Assembly: GCF_900117455.1 (NCBI RefSeq)
Contig: NZ_FPHO01000003.1
Location: 1,826,501-1,890,500 of the forward strand
Source: Hyphomicrobium sp. CS1GBMeth3
GTDB taxonomy: Bacteria; Pseudomonadota; Alphaproteobacteria; Rhizobiales; Hyphomicrobiaceae
Direction: 5' to 3'
DNA length: 64,000 bases
Both the position numbers and the translations under genes were made by a program. The notes beneath the pieces are model-generated. The model saw only the letters and a program-made list of their open reading frames with translations. It was not told the origin of the DNA and searched no databases. Shown here piece after piece: positions 26,216 to 33,976 of the stretch; position 1 is the first letter of the stretch, and each line of letters opens with the position of its first letter.

Positions 26216-26653
26216 CTAGAGGAAGAGCCTGTAGCGGACGAAGTCGTCGGCCTTCGCGAACCGGTCGTAGACGCTGCGCGCCGTCGCGTTGTCGGCCTGC
26301 GTATGCCAATAGAGCCGCGACCACCCGTTGGTCTTTCCGAGGCTGACCAGATCGCGGATGAGCGCTTCACCGATGCCGCGTCCGCGATGCTCGGGCGCCA
26401 CGAACAGGTCCTCGAGATAGCAGATCGGCGCCGTCGTCCAGGTCCCGGCGTGCAGCACCGACAGGGTAAAGCCGCAGACCTCGCCTGAGGTTTCCGCCAC
26501 GCGGCAGAACAGCCCGTCCTGCTTGCGGATCAGTCGTTCCCAAGTTTTCGCCGTCACCTCCTCCGGTACGTCCGCCTTGTAGAACGCGACGTATCCGTCC
26601 CACAGCTTGCGCCACGCGGGCTGGTCGCTGGGAAACGCGTCGCGGATCAGCAT
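26216..26653 (-). CDS. GNAT family N-acetyltransferase
   Basis: A 145-residue acetyltransferase with the acetyl-CoA pyrophosphate-binding motif HRGRGIGEALI (about residues 87-97), preceded by the strand ICYLEDLFV and followed by SRLYWHTQADNATARSVYDR. Substrate is unknown. ATG 26653 (MLIRDAFPSD) is chosen over an in-frame ATG 23 codons upstream. It is convergent with the exported coiled-coil gene, 6 bases away. Confidence 0.88.
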   Translation of the reverse strand: MLIRDAFPSDQPAWRKLWDGYVAFYKADVPEEVTAKTWERLIRKQDGLFCRVAETSGEVCGFTLSVLHAGTWTTAPICYLEDLFVAPEHRGRGIGEALIRDLVSLGKTNGWSRLYWHTQADNATARSVYDRFAKADDFVRYRLFL

Positions 26654-26770
26654 GGGAAAGCGTCCGAGTGGGAGCGGAGGATCGCCGCCGGGCGACCGTG
26701 CGCTTAGGTAAGGGGCGAACATGTATGAGCCAACAACCCCCTGAGGAACAGTAGCAAATTGCAGCAGTCT

Positions 26771-26808
26771 AAAAAATTAACGCGACGGTCGCGGATGCGA
26801 CCGTCGCG
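26771..26808 (-). terminator. Intrinsic terminator of pqqA copy 1
   Basis: A perfect 12-base-pair stem (CGCGACGGTCGC/GCGACCGTCGCG) with a four-base loop, followed on the minus strand by TTAATTTTTT. It begins 31 bases past the stop of the small gene and makes it a self-contained transcription unit. Confidence 0.92.
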
Positions 26809-26838
26809 CCAAAGACCGAAAGTTCGGAAGATCGACGG

Positions 26839-26928
26839 TTAGATGATGTCGATCTCGGCCGGCAGATACGAGGTGACCTCGAGACCGACTTCCTGCTCGC
26901 GGACCGAAGGCTTCATCCAAGTCTTCAT
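26839..26928 (-). CDS. pqqA: PQQ precursor peptide PqqA, copy 1
   Basis: A 29-codon gene with a strong AGGAGG ribosome site (AAAAGGAGGAACTACCT before ATG). The peptide begins MKTWMKPSVREQE and ends LEVTSYLPAEIDII. It carries the E-V-T-x-Y core in which, in known PqqA peptides, the Glu and Tyr side chains are cross-linked by PqqE to become pyrroloquinoline quinone. The tail resembles methylotroph PqqA (VTSY..AEID). PQQ is the cofactor of periplasmic methanol and other alcohol or sugar dehydrogenases. A terminator follows. No pqqB, C, D or E is in the window, so the maturation enzymes must be encoded elsewhere. Confidence 0.9.
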   Translation of the reverse strand: MKTWMKPSVREQEVGLEVTSYLPAEIDII

Positions 26929-27369
26929 AGGTAGTTCCTCCTTTTGTAGATGCGAGACGAAGCACGTCTCTGCACGTTGACTAATTAGGTTCGCGCCGTC
27001 TGCCTGACCAATCGTATTTTCATTCGCGTTCTATCAGTCGGACTGATGCTACTGTGTACCAAAATGCCGAAATTGCAGGAATTTAGCGCGTTTTTCGACA
27101 CTGCTTCGCGCATGCCGCACGCTCTAGTCGCCTGCTCACGCCGAGATGAACCTTTCGTGAGAGACGTATGCGCGGCAAGGCCGATTCTATCGCGCTTTAT
27201 GCGTCGTCTCTCATAAGGGGCAGCGAAACGATCGACCGAGGAGGGGCGAAGTAAGGAGCTGAAAAAAAATGCTCACACGAAATAGCGAGACCGAGCTCGC
27301 CGGAGAGAAATGCGAGCGAATGAACTATACGGAGTCCGGAATAGGACAAGCGCCGCCGCGATAGGCCAC
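26929..27369. other. Intergenic region between the two pqqA units
   Basis: About 440 AT-richer bases that should hold the promoter of copy 1. A small hairpin, GAGACG/CGTCTC (26954-26970), lies just upstream of the copy 1 ribosome site in what would be its leader. No protein gene with a ribosome site was found on either strand. Confidence 0.5.
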
Positions 27370-27403
27370 AAAAGAAAACGGCGACCGCTTTCGCGATCGC
27401 CGT
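27370..27403 (-). terminator. Intrinsic terminator of pqqA copy 2
   Basis: An 11-base stem with one mismatch (ACGGCGATCGC/GCGGTCGCCGT on the minus strand) and a short loop, followed by a T-rich tail (TTTTCTTTTG). It lies 26 bases past the stop. Its sequence differs from the copy 1 terminator. Confidence 0.85.
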
Positions 27404-27429
27404 CGAATTCGCTTTAAAAGCCGTTCGAC

Positions 27430-27519
27430 TTAGATGATGTCGATCTCAGCCGGCAGATACGAGGTAACCTCGAGGCCGACTTCCTGCTCGCGAACCGAAG
27501 GCTTCATCCAGGTCTTCAT
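27430..27519 (-). CDS. pqqA: PQQ precursor peptide PqqA, copy 2 (identical peptide)
   Basis: Encodes exactly the same 29 residues as copy 1, with the E-V-T-S-Y motif at residues 17-21. The 90-base coding sequences differ at five positions (codons 3, 9, 15, 18 and 24), all third-base synonymous, so the peptide has been conserved while the DNA diverged. The ribosome site TAAGGAGGAACTGCC shares the AAGGAGGAACT core with copy 1. It lies about 500 bases upstream of copy 1, and its own terminator means each copy is probably transcribed separately. Confidence 0.9.
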   Translation of the reverse strand: MKTWMKPSVREQEVGLEVTSYLPAEIDII

Positions 27520-27712
27520 GGCAGTTCCTCCTTAGAGTGTTCCAACAACCAGCGGGCCGCCAGCCCAACTGATGCTGCTCCGTATATAGGCAACAAGCTT
27601 GATAACGACAAATCGCAAGTGTGTGATCGGAGGATCAGAGAAAATTATCGACAGGCAAAGATAAACTTATCAAGGCGGCCCGAGGCAGCCGACAAGAGGA
27701 GGTAGAAAGTGG

Positions 27713-27724
27713 CCTGATATCAGG
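27713..27724. repeat. Perfect 12-base palindrome
   Basis: CCTGATATCAGG lies 17 bases past the stop of the 67-residue gene, with no T-run after it. It could be a weak terminator or a protein-binding site; function unknown. Confidence 0.3.
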
Positions 27725-27740
27725 TGGTTGGCGGGATTTT

Positions 27741-27944
27741 TCAAGCCGGAGGGCTGGGTTCGTCCAGATCCGACGAAAGCGCCTCCTCGAGCTCTTTCAG
27801 GTCCTCCGGAATTGGAAGCCCATAGGCTTTCAGCTCGTTGAGCTTCTCCCATAGCTGAAGGTAGAGCTCGTGGGCGTCCTCAGGCTCGTTTTGCATCCGC
27901 GTGAGCAGAACGCCGATCTCCGCCTTGACATCTTCGAACGCCAT
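27741..27944 (-). CDS. Small acidic helical protein, unknown
   Basis: A 67-residue protein (begins MAFEDVKAEIGVLLTRMQ), almost entirely charged amphipathic helix, with an acidic C-terminus. A good AGGAGAG ribosome site precedes ATG 27944; the frame is open 35 codons further upstream but without such a site. I know no function. Its place upstream of the pqqA pair on the same strand is noteworthy, but the terminators make cotranscription doubtful. Confidence 0.65.
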   Translation of the reverse strand: MAFEDVKAEIGVLLTRMQNEPEDAHELYLQLWEKLNELKAYGLPIPEDLKELEEALSSDLDEPSPPA

Positions 27945-28151
27945 GGGGCTCTCCTTTTCGCGCAACGTATGCCTGAAATAGGAACGCGGTTCGCACGGTT
28001 GCAAGGTGCGAGACCCGCCGCCGAGCATAGTCTGCCATAGCGTCGGCACAATTGTTGGACCTCAATCGGTCGGTGCGAGGATCGGAGTGAGCAGACGGGG
28101 CAGCGGCTCTTCCGAAGCAAGGTGGAACGGGAGTAACCCGAGAACGGGAAC

Positions 28152-28541
28152 ATGAGTGGGGGAGCAATGGGGGAACGGTTCATCACCCGGAGAGCCGGTC
28201 TGTTCACCGTGACCGCGATGGCAATGGGCCTCGCTGTCGGCACCGCTGTTGCCGGTGACCCGCCGAAGTACTGGGCGGTCACGGGTGTCGCCACCGACGA
28301 TGTCCTCAACATGCGCGACGTCCCGCACGGCGACAGTAGGAAGCTCGCCGGCATCCCGCCCGACGCGCGCGGCCTCAAGAACTTTGGTTGTCTGCGTCCC
28401 GAGCCGAGTCTCGATCGCTGGATGGAGATGACGGAGGACGAGCGCCGCAACGCCAAGCTCGAATGGTGCCGCGTCGAGTACAGGGGGCGTCAGGGCTGGG
28501 TCGCTGCGCGCTTTTTGAAACCCGACGCCGGCGCGCGTTGA
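28152..28541 (+). CDS. Exported SH3-like domain protein
   Basis: A 129-residue protein with a signal peptide (GLFTVTAMAMGLAVGTAVA). The mature SH3-type segment has VTGVATDDVLNMRDVPHG at its start and CRVEYRGRQGWVAARFLKP at its end, typical of bacterial SH3 domains that bind cell-wall peptides. Two Cys residues may form a disulfide. Start may be ATG 28152 or ATG 28167; the latter has a GGGGGAG ribosome site. It is transcribed away from the small acidic gene. Confidence 0.75.
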   Translation: MSGGAMGERFITRRAGLFTVTAMAMGLAVGTAVAGDPPKYWAVTGVATDDVLNMRDVPHGDSRKLAGIPPDARGLKNFGCLRPEPSLDRWMEMTEDERRNAKLEWCRVEYRGRQGWVAARFLKPDAGAR

Positions 28542-28550
28542 TCGGGCGGA

Positions 28551-28587
28551 CGTGAGCATAACGAAGGTGTGCTCACGCGTAGCTTTT
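28551..28587 (+). terminator. Possible terminator after the SH3 gene
   Basis: CGTGAGCA pairs with TGCTCACG across an 11-base loop, followed by CGTAGCTTTTCTC. Stem and T-run are modest. Confidence 0.4.
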
Positions 28588-28739
28588 CTCACGCAGCGCC
28601 CGAGAAATACAAAAGCTTAGCGGTTTAGTGACGTTCGCCTGTGTTATGCTGCGCCCCGTGCGGAACGAACGGGGGGATGGCACGTAGGAGGAAGGTGAGG
28701 CCGCGGTACGCGCCGAGCTGGCAGTGTGGGGTTTGCGTA

Positions 28740-29612
28740 ATGCGTTTCGATTTTGAGGCGTTCCGCCAGTTGTTCCCGGAGTTGACCTCCATCACCACCG
28801 TGTTCGCGGGCGGAGGCGTTGCGCTCGCCACGCTGATCGTCGCCTACGGCGCCCTGGTCGGCACAGGCGAGATCGCAGCCGAGGCTGAATCCCGCGGTGA
28901 TGCAGTCGCCGTCGAAGGCTCCGTGTTCAAGCCCGTCACAGCCACGCAACCGCAAACGGTTGAAACCACTGCCGCGCGGGCATCTTCCGCCGATGCGCCG
29001 GTCGCACGTAACTTGGACGATCCGCGAGCCGTCGCCCACGCTGTGCAGACGAAGCTGAAAAGCGCGGGCTGCTACAGCGGCCCCGTGAACGGCATCTGGA
29101 CGGCCTCGACGCAGGCCGCAATGCGAGAGTTCACCGCGCGCGTAAATGCACGCCTGCCGGTCAACCGCGCTGATCCCGTGCTGCTGGCGTTGATCGAGAC
29201 ACATCACGAGGCCTCGTGCACGGATGCAGCACCGTCCGCGCAGAGCGCCGAGGCGGCGGCAGGCGTCGAAACGCAACGCAGCGGATCGGGACAACGGGCC
29301 GAGCGCCGTGCCGAGCTGCACACGTCGTCCGTTTCCGGAGAGGCAGCAGGCCGCGCCGAGCACCTGAGCTATTCGGATGAAGATCGGCGTTCTCTGGATA
29401 CGCTTGCGGCCGCCGAGCCGGACACAGCCGAGTCCGACGCAACGAGCGCCGCAGGCACAGCCGCCACGGCCGCTGCAGCGGGAGCCGCCGCGTCGAAGGC
29501 CGCGAAGCCCGAGCGTCGCTCGACGTCACGCAAGTATCGGCAGCCCTCGATCGCGCGCCAAGTCTCGCGCGGTTTCCGCCAACTTCAGCGCGACCTCAAC
29601 AAGCTCTTTTGA
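28740..29612 (+). CDS. Membrane-anchored peptidoglycan-binding-like protein
   Basis: A 290-residue protein. One N-terminal membrane helix (SITTVFAGGGVALATLIVAYGALV, about residues 17-38) is followed by an Ala/Thr-rich spacer. A helical domain resembling PG_binding_1 comes next (AVQTKLKSAGCYSGPVNGIW, TQAAMREF), then a long Ala-rich low-complexity region and a basic C-terminal helix (ARQVSRGFRQLQRDLNKLF). A role in the cell envelope is likely; nothing more specific can be said. ATG 28740 was chosen because the N-terminal extension to 28641 is not protein-like. Confidence 0.65.
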   Translation: MRFDFEAFRQLFPELTSITTVFAGGGVALATLIVAYGALVGTGEIAAEAESRGDAVAVEGSVFKPVTATQPQTVETTAARASSADAPVARNLDDPRAVAHAVQTKLKSAGCYSGPVNGIWTASTQAAMREFTARVNARLPVNRADPVLLALIETHHEASCTDAAPSAQSAEAAAGVETQRSGSGQRAERRAELHTSSVSGEAAGRAEHLSYSDEDRRSLDTLAAAEPDTAESDATSAAGTAATAAAAGAAASKAAKPERRSTSRKYRQPSIARQVSRGFRQLQRDLNKLF

Positions 29613-29630
29613 TCGCCGCGTGATTTTTTA

Positions 29631-30682
29631 TTAGGAGAAAAGGCGTTCTCGCAACTCTTCGCACGCGCCATCGAGTCCCGGAAACATAGATCCTGCCGTG
29701 ATGCCCATCAGGCTTAGTTCCTGCATGACGCGGGCGCGCGACGAAACAGGTAAGTCAATCGCTTCCAAATAAGTGACGCCTCGCTCAAATTCACGTGCGC
29801 GAATATATGCCTCAACATCATCAACGTTCGTCAGCGTCGATAAGGCTTGTTGCGGCACCATGCGTTCATTGCCGATCGCTAATGCCCGTAAAACCGAAAA
29901 ATGTGGGTGGCGCGTCACCAAGTTCTGAATCTGACCGAAATGCTCGCACCAGCGCCGTTCGTCGAAAACGAAAATTCTAACCTTGGCGTCGTTCGCGGCC
30001 CGAACTGCTGCAGCTTTTGGAACGCTCTTGTACGCAAAGAACGCGCCGACAAACGGCGACAATGTCCAATCCATTAAAGGCGTAGGGTAACCGTGATGCT
30101 GGACGAGATTGTAGAACGCGCCAGTCTGAAGCGGCTCATACTATAGCGATGTAGATCAGCCCGTCCCGTGCGGTGAAAGGACGTTCGAAGTCTCCATGGC
30201 TTAGCCTGTCCTCGGAAGATATAGCGGCCATGGTCCAGTTTGACAGCGAAGTCCTTGAACGCTTCCCATGTGGTAACATCTGCTCGCGGTATCAGCTCGG
30301 ATGGCCTCGATGGATCTTCGCGCTCGATTGTTGCCGATCCCTCAGCGTCGTGCTCTGTGCGCCATGTGAGTTCTAACCGCGTGTCCGTCGCATTGAATTT
30401 CACGTCGGCGTAACTGGCGAAATTCGCATCTGGATAGCGACTGGCGATAACGTCCCAAGAAGTCGGTTCGAGGGTGTCCGGATGGAGCGGCAATAGTGGT
30501 GATTGAAAGGTTCCCCGTGTCTCCTTCGTGGGCGTCACAATGACCGCCCAGGTCCCCGGAAGAGTTGAGTCAGGGCCATAGAGATATGCGCAACCGCGAT
30601 AATAGGTGTCAAACTCGTCGATCTCGACAATGATGTTGCCTCGCTGACTGCCCTCGTATTGTCCGCGCCATTGCCCTTTCAT
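29631..30682 (-). pseudogene. FRG-domain protein, disrupted by an internal deletion and frameshift
   Basis: Two adjacent frames make one broken FRG-domain protein. The upstream piece (30682 down to about 30076) starts MKGQWRGQYEGSQRG and carries the FRG core YIFRGQAKPWRLRTSFHRTGRADL. The downstream piece continues in another frame with AFYNLVQHHGYPTPLMDWT and runs to the normal end (TAGSMFPGLDGACEELRER). The join is near 30110-30140. By comparison with my memory of intact relatives, about 25 residues between the two core motifs are missing. FRG proteins are of unsettled function and are often found in mobile or defence regions. It follows the HAD gene by 11 bases on the same strand. Confidence 0.8.
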
Positions 30683-30693
30683 CGTAGTCGTGG

Positions 30694-31662
30694 CTACCCC
30701 GCACCCCGCCCAACCTTCCAAACCTCTTCCTGCACGCGAATGTCCGCGAGGATGCGGTCGAGCAGCAAACACGTCCGCTTGAAGAGATCCGAGCCGCGCC
30801 GGTAGTCGGCCGCCGCAAAGAAGTCGACGCGGCCCGCGCGGAACAGCTCCACGCACGTCTCAAAGCCCTTGCCGCGCTCTTCCGGATGCACGGCGATCGC
30901 GTGCCCGCCGCTCTTGCGCATCAGCGCCATCGACGGCACGTCGGTCTCGCCGTCGCCGAAGTAGATCATGTTGCGGAATGGGATTGGCCGCTGCTCCTCG
31001 GGCATGTGCGAGTTGATGCTGTCGCCGAGATCCTCGATGCCCTTGTTGATGCGGAACAGGTATTGCGTCTTGCCGGTGTCGGTGATGACGCGCTTCGGAA
31101 ACGGCAGCTCGTAAGCGTCGAACCAGTATTCGGATGCGAACACGTTGTGGAAGTGATGGCGGATCGACGTGCCGTCGATGATCTCGGTCAGCCCCGACGA
31201 CACCAGATAGTGCCGAAGCTCGACACCCTTCGACTCCGAGCGGATGTTGATCCACTCGGCGATGGCGTCGAACCATTCCGCGACGCCCGGATAAAGCTCG
31301 ACCTTCGCACCCTGCTTGACGAGATCATCGCGGTCGATGCGCAGCCCCTTCTCGCGCGCCATCTTGTACATCAGGTGCATGTAGGTGATTAGAGGATCGG
31401 CGCCCTGCTCGCGCGCGAGGCGCGAGCACTCGGCCCAGAACTGGGCGGGCTCGATGCCGAGCTGCGGCAGGAACGAATACTCCTGCATCGGGCGCGGCGA
31501 GAGCGTGCCGTCGAAATCGTAGACGAGCGCGATGGTCTTCTTCTCGAAAACCTCGGTGGGGTTGGCGGGCTTTTTCTTCGCCTTCGCAGGCGGCGCGTCC
31601 ACGTGCGAGGACGCCTCATCCGCGTCCCGCTCTCTGTCCCGCCCTGTCGCGCGCTCGGTCAT
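30694..31662 (-). CDS. HAD-superfamily hydrolase (phosphoserine-phosphatase-like)
   Basis: A 322-residue cytosolic protein. HAD motif I is VYDFDGTLSP (about residues 48-56), motif II is SSGLTEI, a conserved Lys lies in FPKRVITDTGKTQYLFRINK, and motif IV is FGDGETDVPSM. This predicts a phosphatase acting on a small phosphorylated compound; the substrate is unknown. The N-terminal 40 residues are charged and probably disordered. ATG 31662 has a CAGGAG ribosome site eight bases upstream, so the much longer open frame is not used. Confidence 0.88.
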   Translation of the reverse strand: MTERATGRDRERDADEASSHVDAPPAKAKKKPANPTEVFEKKTIALVYDFDGTLSPRPMQEYSFLPQLGIEPAQFWAECSRLAREQGADPLITYMHLMYKMAREKGLRIDRDDLVKQGAKVELYPGVAEWFDAIAEWINIRSESKGVELRHYLVSSGLTEIIDGTSIRHHFHNVFASEYWFDAYELPFPKRVITDTGKTQYLFRINKGIEDLGDSINSHMPEEQRPIPFRNMIYFGDGETDVPSMALMRKSGGHAIAVHPEERGKGFETCVELFRAGRVDFFAAADYRRGSDLFKRTCLLLDRILADIRVQEEVWKVGRGAG

Positions 31663-31762
31663 CGCCGGCTCCTGTCCATCAAATATCTTGACGGACAGTC
31701 GGCCGATTCGGGTGGCGCGCTGAAGGCGGCGCGCGGCGGCATGCACAACTTGAGCGTCGCTC

Positions 31763-32674
31763 TCAAGCCGCCGCTGCGGGCGGAAATACGAGCGATTGGT
31801 GCACGCCCGCGCCCGCCATGACGCCATCGGCCGAGGCCAGCGTCGCATTGTGCATGGGCCGCGAGATATCTCCGGCGGCATAGACACCCGGAACGCTGGT
31901 TTGCTTCGCAGCATCGGTCTTGATGACGGGACCGAACGGGCCATCCTCCATCGCGCATCCCAGTTGATTGGCGATGTCGCTCTGAAAACTCGTGCGCGGC
32001 GTGAGGTAGAGCGCCGCGATCGGCACCAGCCGCCCGTCCGCGAGCCGCACGCCGTCGAGCTTTGGCGCCTGCCCTTCCAACGCAGCGATCGGCGCCGGTT
32101 CGAGGGTGACCTGCCGGGCAGCAAGTCGCGCTTGCGTCTCCGCGTCCGGCATCGGCCCGCCATTGAGGAAGAACGTCGTCGGTCCCCAGTCGGGAATAAG
32201 CGCGGCCTGATGCGTCGAGTGCGGCAGCACGCTCAATACGCCGAGCGGCTGGCCGAGGAATTCGAAGCCGTGGCAGTAGGGGCAATGCAGCACCGTTTTG
32301 CCCCAGCGGTCCTGCACGCCAGGGATGGCCGGCAAGGTGTCCTTGAGGCCGAAGGCGAGCACGATCCGTCGCGCCATGAGCCGCTGACCGTCGGCAAGCG
32401 TCAGCGCGAAGCCGTCTTCGTCGGCCGCCGCGTCCACGGCCGCGCCATCGACAAAGCGGACGCTCGGGTAGGCGGCCACCTTCGCGCGCGCCGTCGCGAG
32501 CATTTCATACGGGGCGACGCCATCCAGACCGAAGAAGCCGTGCGAGGCCGACGCGAAGCGGTTGCGCGGCGTGCCCGTATCGATGACGCACACAGAACGG
32601 TTGGCACGGGCAAGCTGCATCGCAGCCGAGAGACCGGCGAAGCTTCCGCCGATGATGATGGCGTCGTTACGCAT
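31763..32674 (-). CDS. FAD/NAD(P)-dependent disulfide oxidoreductase, thioredoxin-reductase-like
   Basis: A 303-residue flavoprotein. The FAD-binding GxGxxA-type motif appears as IIGGSFAGLSAAMQLA (residues 7-22), and the redox centre is CPYC at 131-134 within HCPYCHGFE. The C-terminal FAD contact is VYAAGDIS. It reduces a protein or small-molecule disulfide with NAD(P)H, but the glycine-rich NAD(P)-binding region is not a canonical TrxB one, so the partner is uncertain. Its start overlaps the end of the Rrf2 regulator by 8 bases, suggesting the regulator controls it. Confidence 0.88.
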   Translation of the reverse strand: MRNDAIIIGGSFAGLSAAMQLARANRSVCVIDTGTPRNRFASASHGFFGLDGVAPYEMLATARAKVAAYPSVRFVDGAAVDAAADEDGFALTLADGQRLMARRIVLAFGLKDTLPAIPGVQDRWGKTVLHCPYCHGFEFLGQPLGVLSVLPHSTHQAALIPDWGPTTFFLNGGPMPDAETQARLAARQVTLEPAPIAALEGQAPKLDGVRLADGRLVPIAALYLTPRTSFQSDIANQLGCAMEDGPFGPVIKTDAAKQTSVPGVYAAGDISRPMHNATLASADGVMAGAGVHQSLVFPPAAAA

Positions 32675-33125
32675 GCGGATGCTCCTTGTGGGTCGGGCCG
32701 CGCTTGGCGAGGCGGCGATTGAAATCGCGGGAGAGGTCGGCGAGCGTCACAGCGCCGAGCTTGGCAAAGAACAGCGCCTCGACGTCGCGGAAGGTGGACT
32801 CGAGCGCGTGATTGACGGCCTGCTCGACGAGACATTCGGGATTTTCGCTGCGATGTCCGAGCGCGACGAGAGGCGGCTCGCCGACGGCTTTGTAGATGTC
32901 GGCCAGGGTCACGGTCTTGGGATCGCACGCGATCGCCCAACCGCCGCCGTGACCCTTTGCCGACTCGACGAAACCCTGGTCTCGCAGCCCCGCCATGACG
33001 CGCCGCACGACGACGGGGTTAGTGTCCATCATCTTTGCGAGCTGTTCGGACGTGGCCGGCGTCTTCATGCCGAGCATGTGCAAGAGCACGTGCAGCACGC
33101 CCGAGAGTTTGCTGTCCTGCCTCAT
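32667..33125 (-). CDS. Rrf2 family transcriptional regulator
   Basis: A 152-residue DNA-binding protein with the Rrf2 winged helix-turn-helix (SEQLAKMMDTNPVVVRRVMAGL) and the wing GFVESAKGHGGGWAI. Only one Cys (NPEC) remains where Fe-S sensors such as IscR and NsrR have three, so it probably does not hold a classical Fe-S cluster. Autoregulation is likely: a perfect palindrome sits just upstream of the ATG. No ribosome site is visible before ATG 33125, so translation may be leaderless or begin at an upstream TTG (33161). Confidence 0.88.
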   Translation of the reverse strand: MRQDSKLSGVLHVLLHMLGMKTPATSEQLAKMMDTNPVVVRRVMAGLRDQGFVESAKGHGGGWAIACDPKTVTLADIYKAVGEPPLVALGHRSENPECLVEQAVNHALESTFRDVEALFFAKLGAVTLADLSRDFNRRLAKRGPTHKEHPHA

Positions 33126-33130
33126 GCAAC

Positions 33131-33140
33131 AACATATGTT
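33131..33140. promoter_or_regulatory. Palindromic candidate operator for the Rrf2 regulator
   Basis: AACATATGTT, a perfect 10-base palindrome, starts 6 bases upstream of the Rrf2 start codon within an AT-rich patch. Rrf2 regulators commonly bind palindromes over their own promoters, so this fits autorepression of the regulator-oxidoreductase operon. Confidence 0.5.
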
Positions 33141-33241
33141 ACATGATGGTGCAAATGACAAGGGGGCGTGAAATAGCTCGGGAGCGAGCTACGTCATGCC
33201 GATGTGTGGCGCGCGAGCTGCGCGCGCCGAGCACCACTCAG

Positions 33242-33976
33242 TCAGTGATTGTGGCCGCACCCGCAGCCCTTGCCGTGCGCATGGTCGTGATCGTGGTCAT
33301 GGTCATGGCTGTGCCCGTGGCCGCCGCAACAGCCGCCCTCACCATGGTGGTGATGATGGTCGTGCTCATGATCATGGTGGTGCTCGTGATCATGGTCATG
33401 TCCATGATCGTGGCCGCACCCGCATCCGTCATGGGTGTGCTCGCTGGGATCGGTCAGCACCGCTGCCAGTCGCCGCTCGAGCGCGATCGACTGCTCGCGC
33501 GGCGCATCGCGCGCCTCGATGGTGAGCGCCATGATCTCCGCTCCGAGCCGCAGGTCGTGCACCTGTCCGAGGTAGTGGCGCCGCAGCCGCCCCTGGCGGT
33601 CGAACAGCAGCACCGTCGGCGTGCCCTGGATCTCGTAGGCCTCCATGGTCTTGGGCAGGCCTTTGCCGTCGGCTGTGTCGAGCGCCACTGCGAACGGCAG
33701 CTCTTGCTCGGCGATGAAAGCTTCGAGCACGGCCTTGTCCTGCTTGTCCGTCTGCTCGAACGGCGTGTTGAGCCCGATGACGACCACCTCGTCGTCGCTG
33801 AACGCGCCGGCGATGCGCGCCGCCTGCGGCAGGCCATGCTTCAGGCTGCCGGGGCAGTGCTGCTGAAACGCGGCGACCACGACGACCTTGCCCCTGAGGC
33901 TCTTGAACGTCGGAGGTGTGTCCGCGTTGAACCAGGCTGCGGCTTGAAACTCTGGCGGGTTCTCAGGATCGAACAT
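33242..33976 (-). CDS. Thioredoxin-fold (TlpA/redoxin-like) protein with His/Cys-rich metal-binding tail
   Basis: A 244-residue protein. Residues 1-165 are a redoxin fold with strand VVVVAAF, the active-site-like QHCPGSLKH (Cys41, Ser44: CxxS instead of CxxC) and a cis-Pro loop QGTPTVLLFD. Residues 180-244 hold 27 His and 6 Cys in alternating His-Asp/Glu runs, a tail suited to bind Ni, Zn, Co or Cu. No signal peptide is visible, so it is probably cytosolic. ATG 33976 has an AAAGGA site; the frame extends 11 codons upstream. Its role could be metal storage or metal-linked redox repair; this is inference. Confidence 0.85.
   Translation of the reverse strand: MFDPENPPEFQAAAWFNADTPPTFKSLRGKVVVVAAFQQHCPGSLKHGLPQAARIAGAFSDDEVVVIGLNTPFEQTDKQDKAVLEAFIAEQELPFAVALDTADGKGLPKTMEAYEIQGTPTVLLFDRQGRLRRHYLGQVHDLRLGAEIMALTIEARDAPREQSIALERRLAAVLTDPSEHTHDGCGCGHDHGHDHDHEHHHDHEHDHHHHHGEGGCCGGHGHSHDHDHDHDHAHGKGCGCGHNH

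Noticed and set aside
26777..26965. 62-codon minus-strand frame covering pqqA copy 1
   Set aside because: It reads the pqqA region in another frame, runs through its terminator and has no ribosome site; the 29-codon gene has one and a duplicated, conserved peptide.
26839..27519. The small peptides as bacteriocin or lasso-peptide precursors
   Set aside because: The Glu-Val-Thr-x-Tyr core and short length fit PqqA. There is no leader/core cleavage site, and no maturation or transport genes adjoin.
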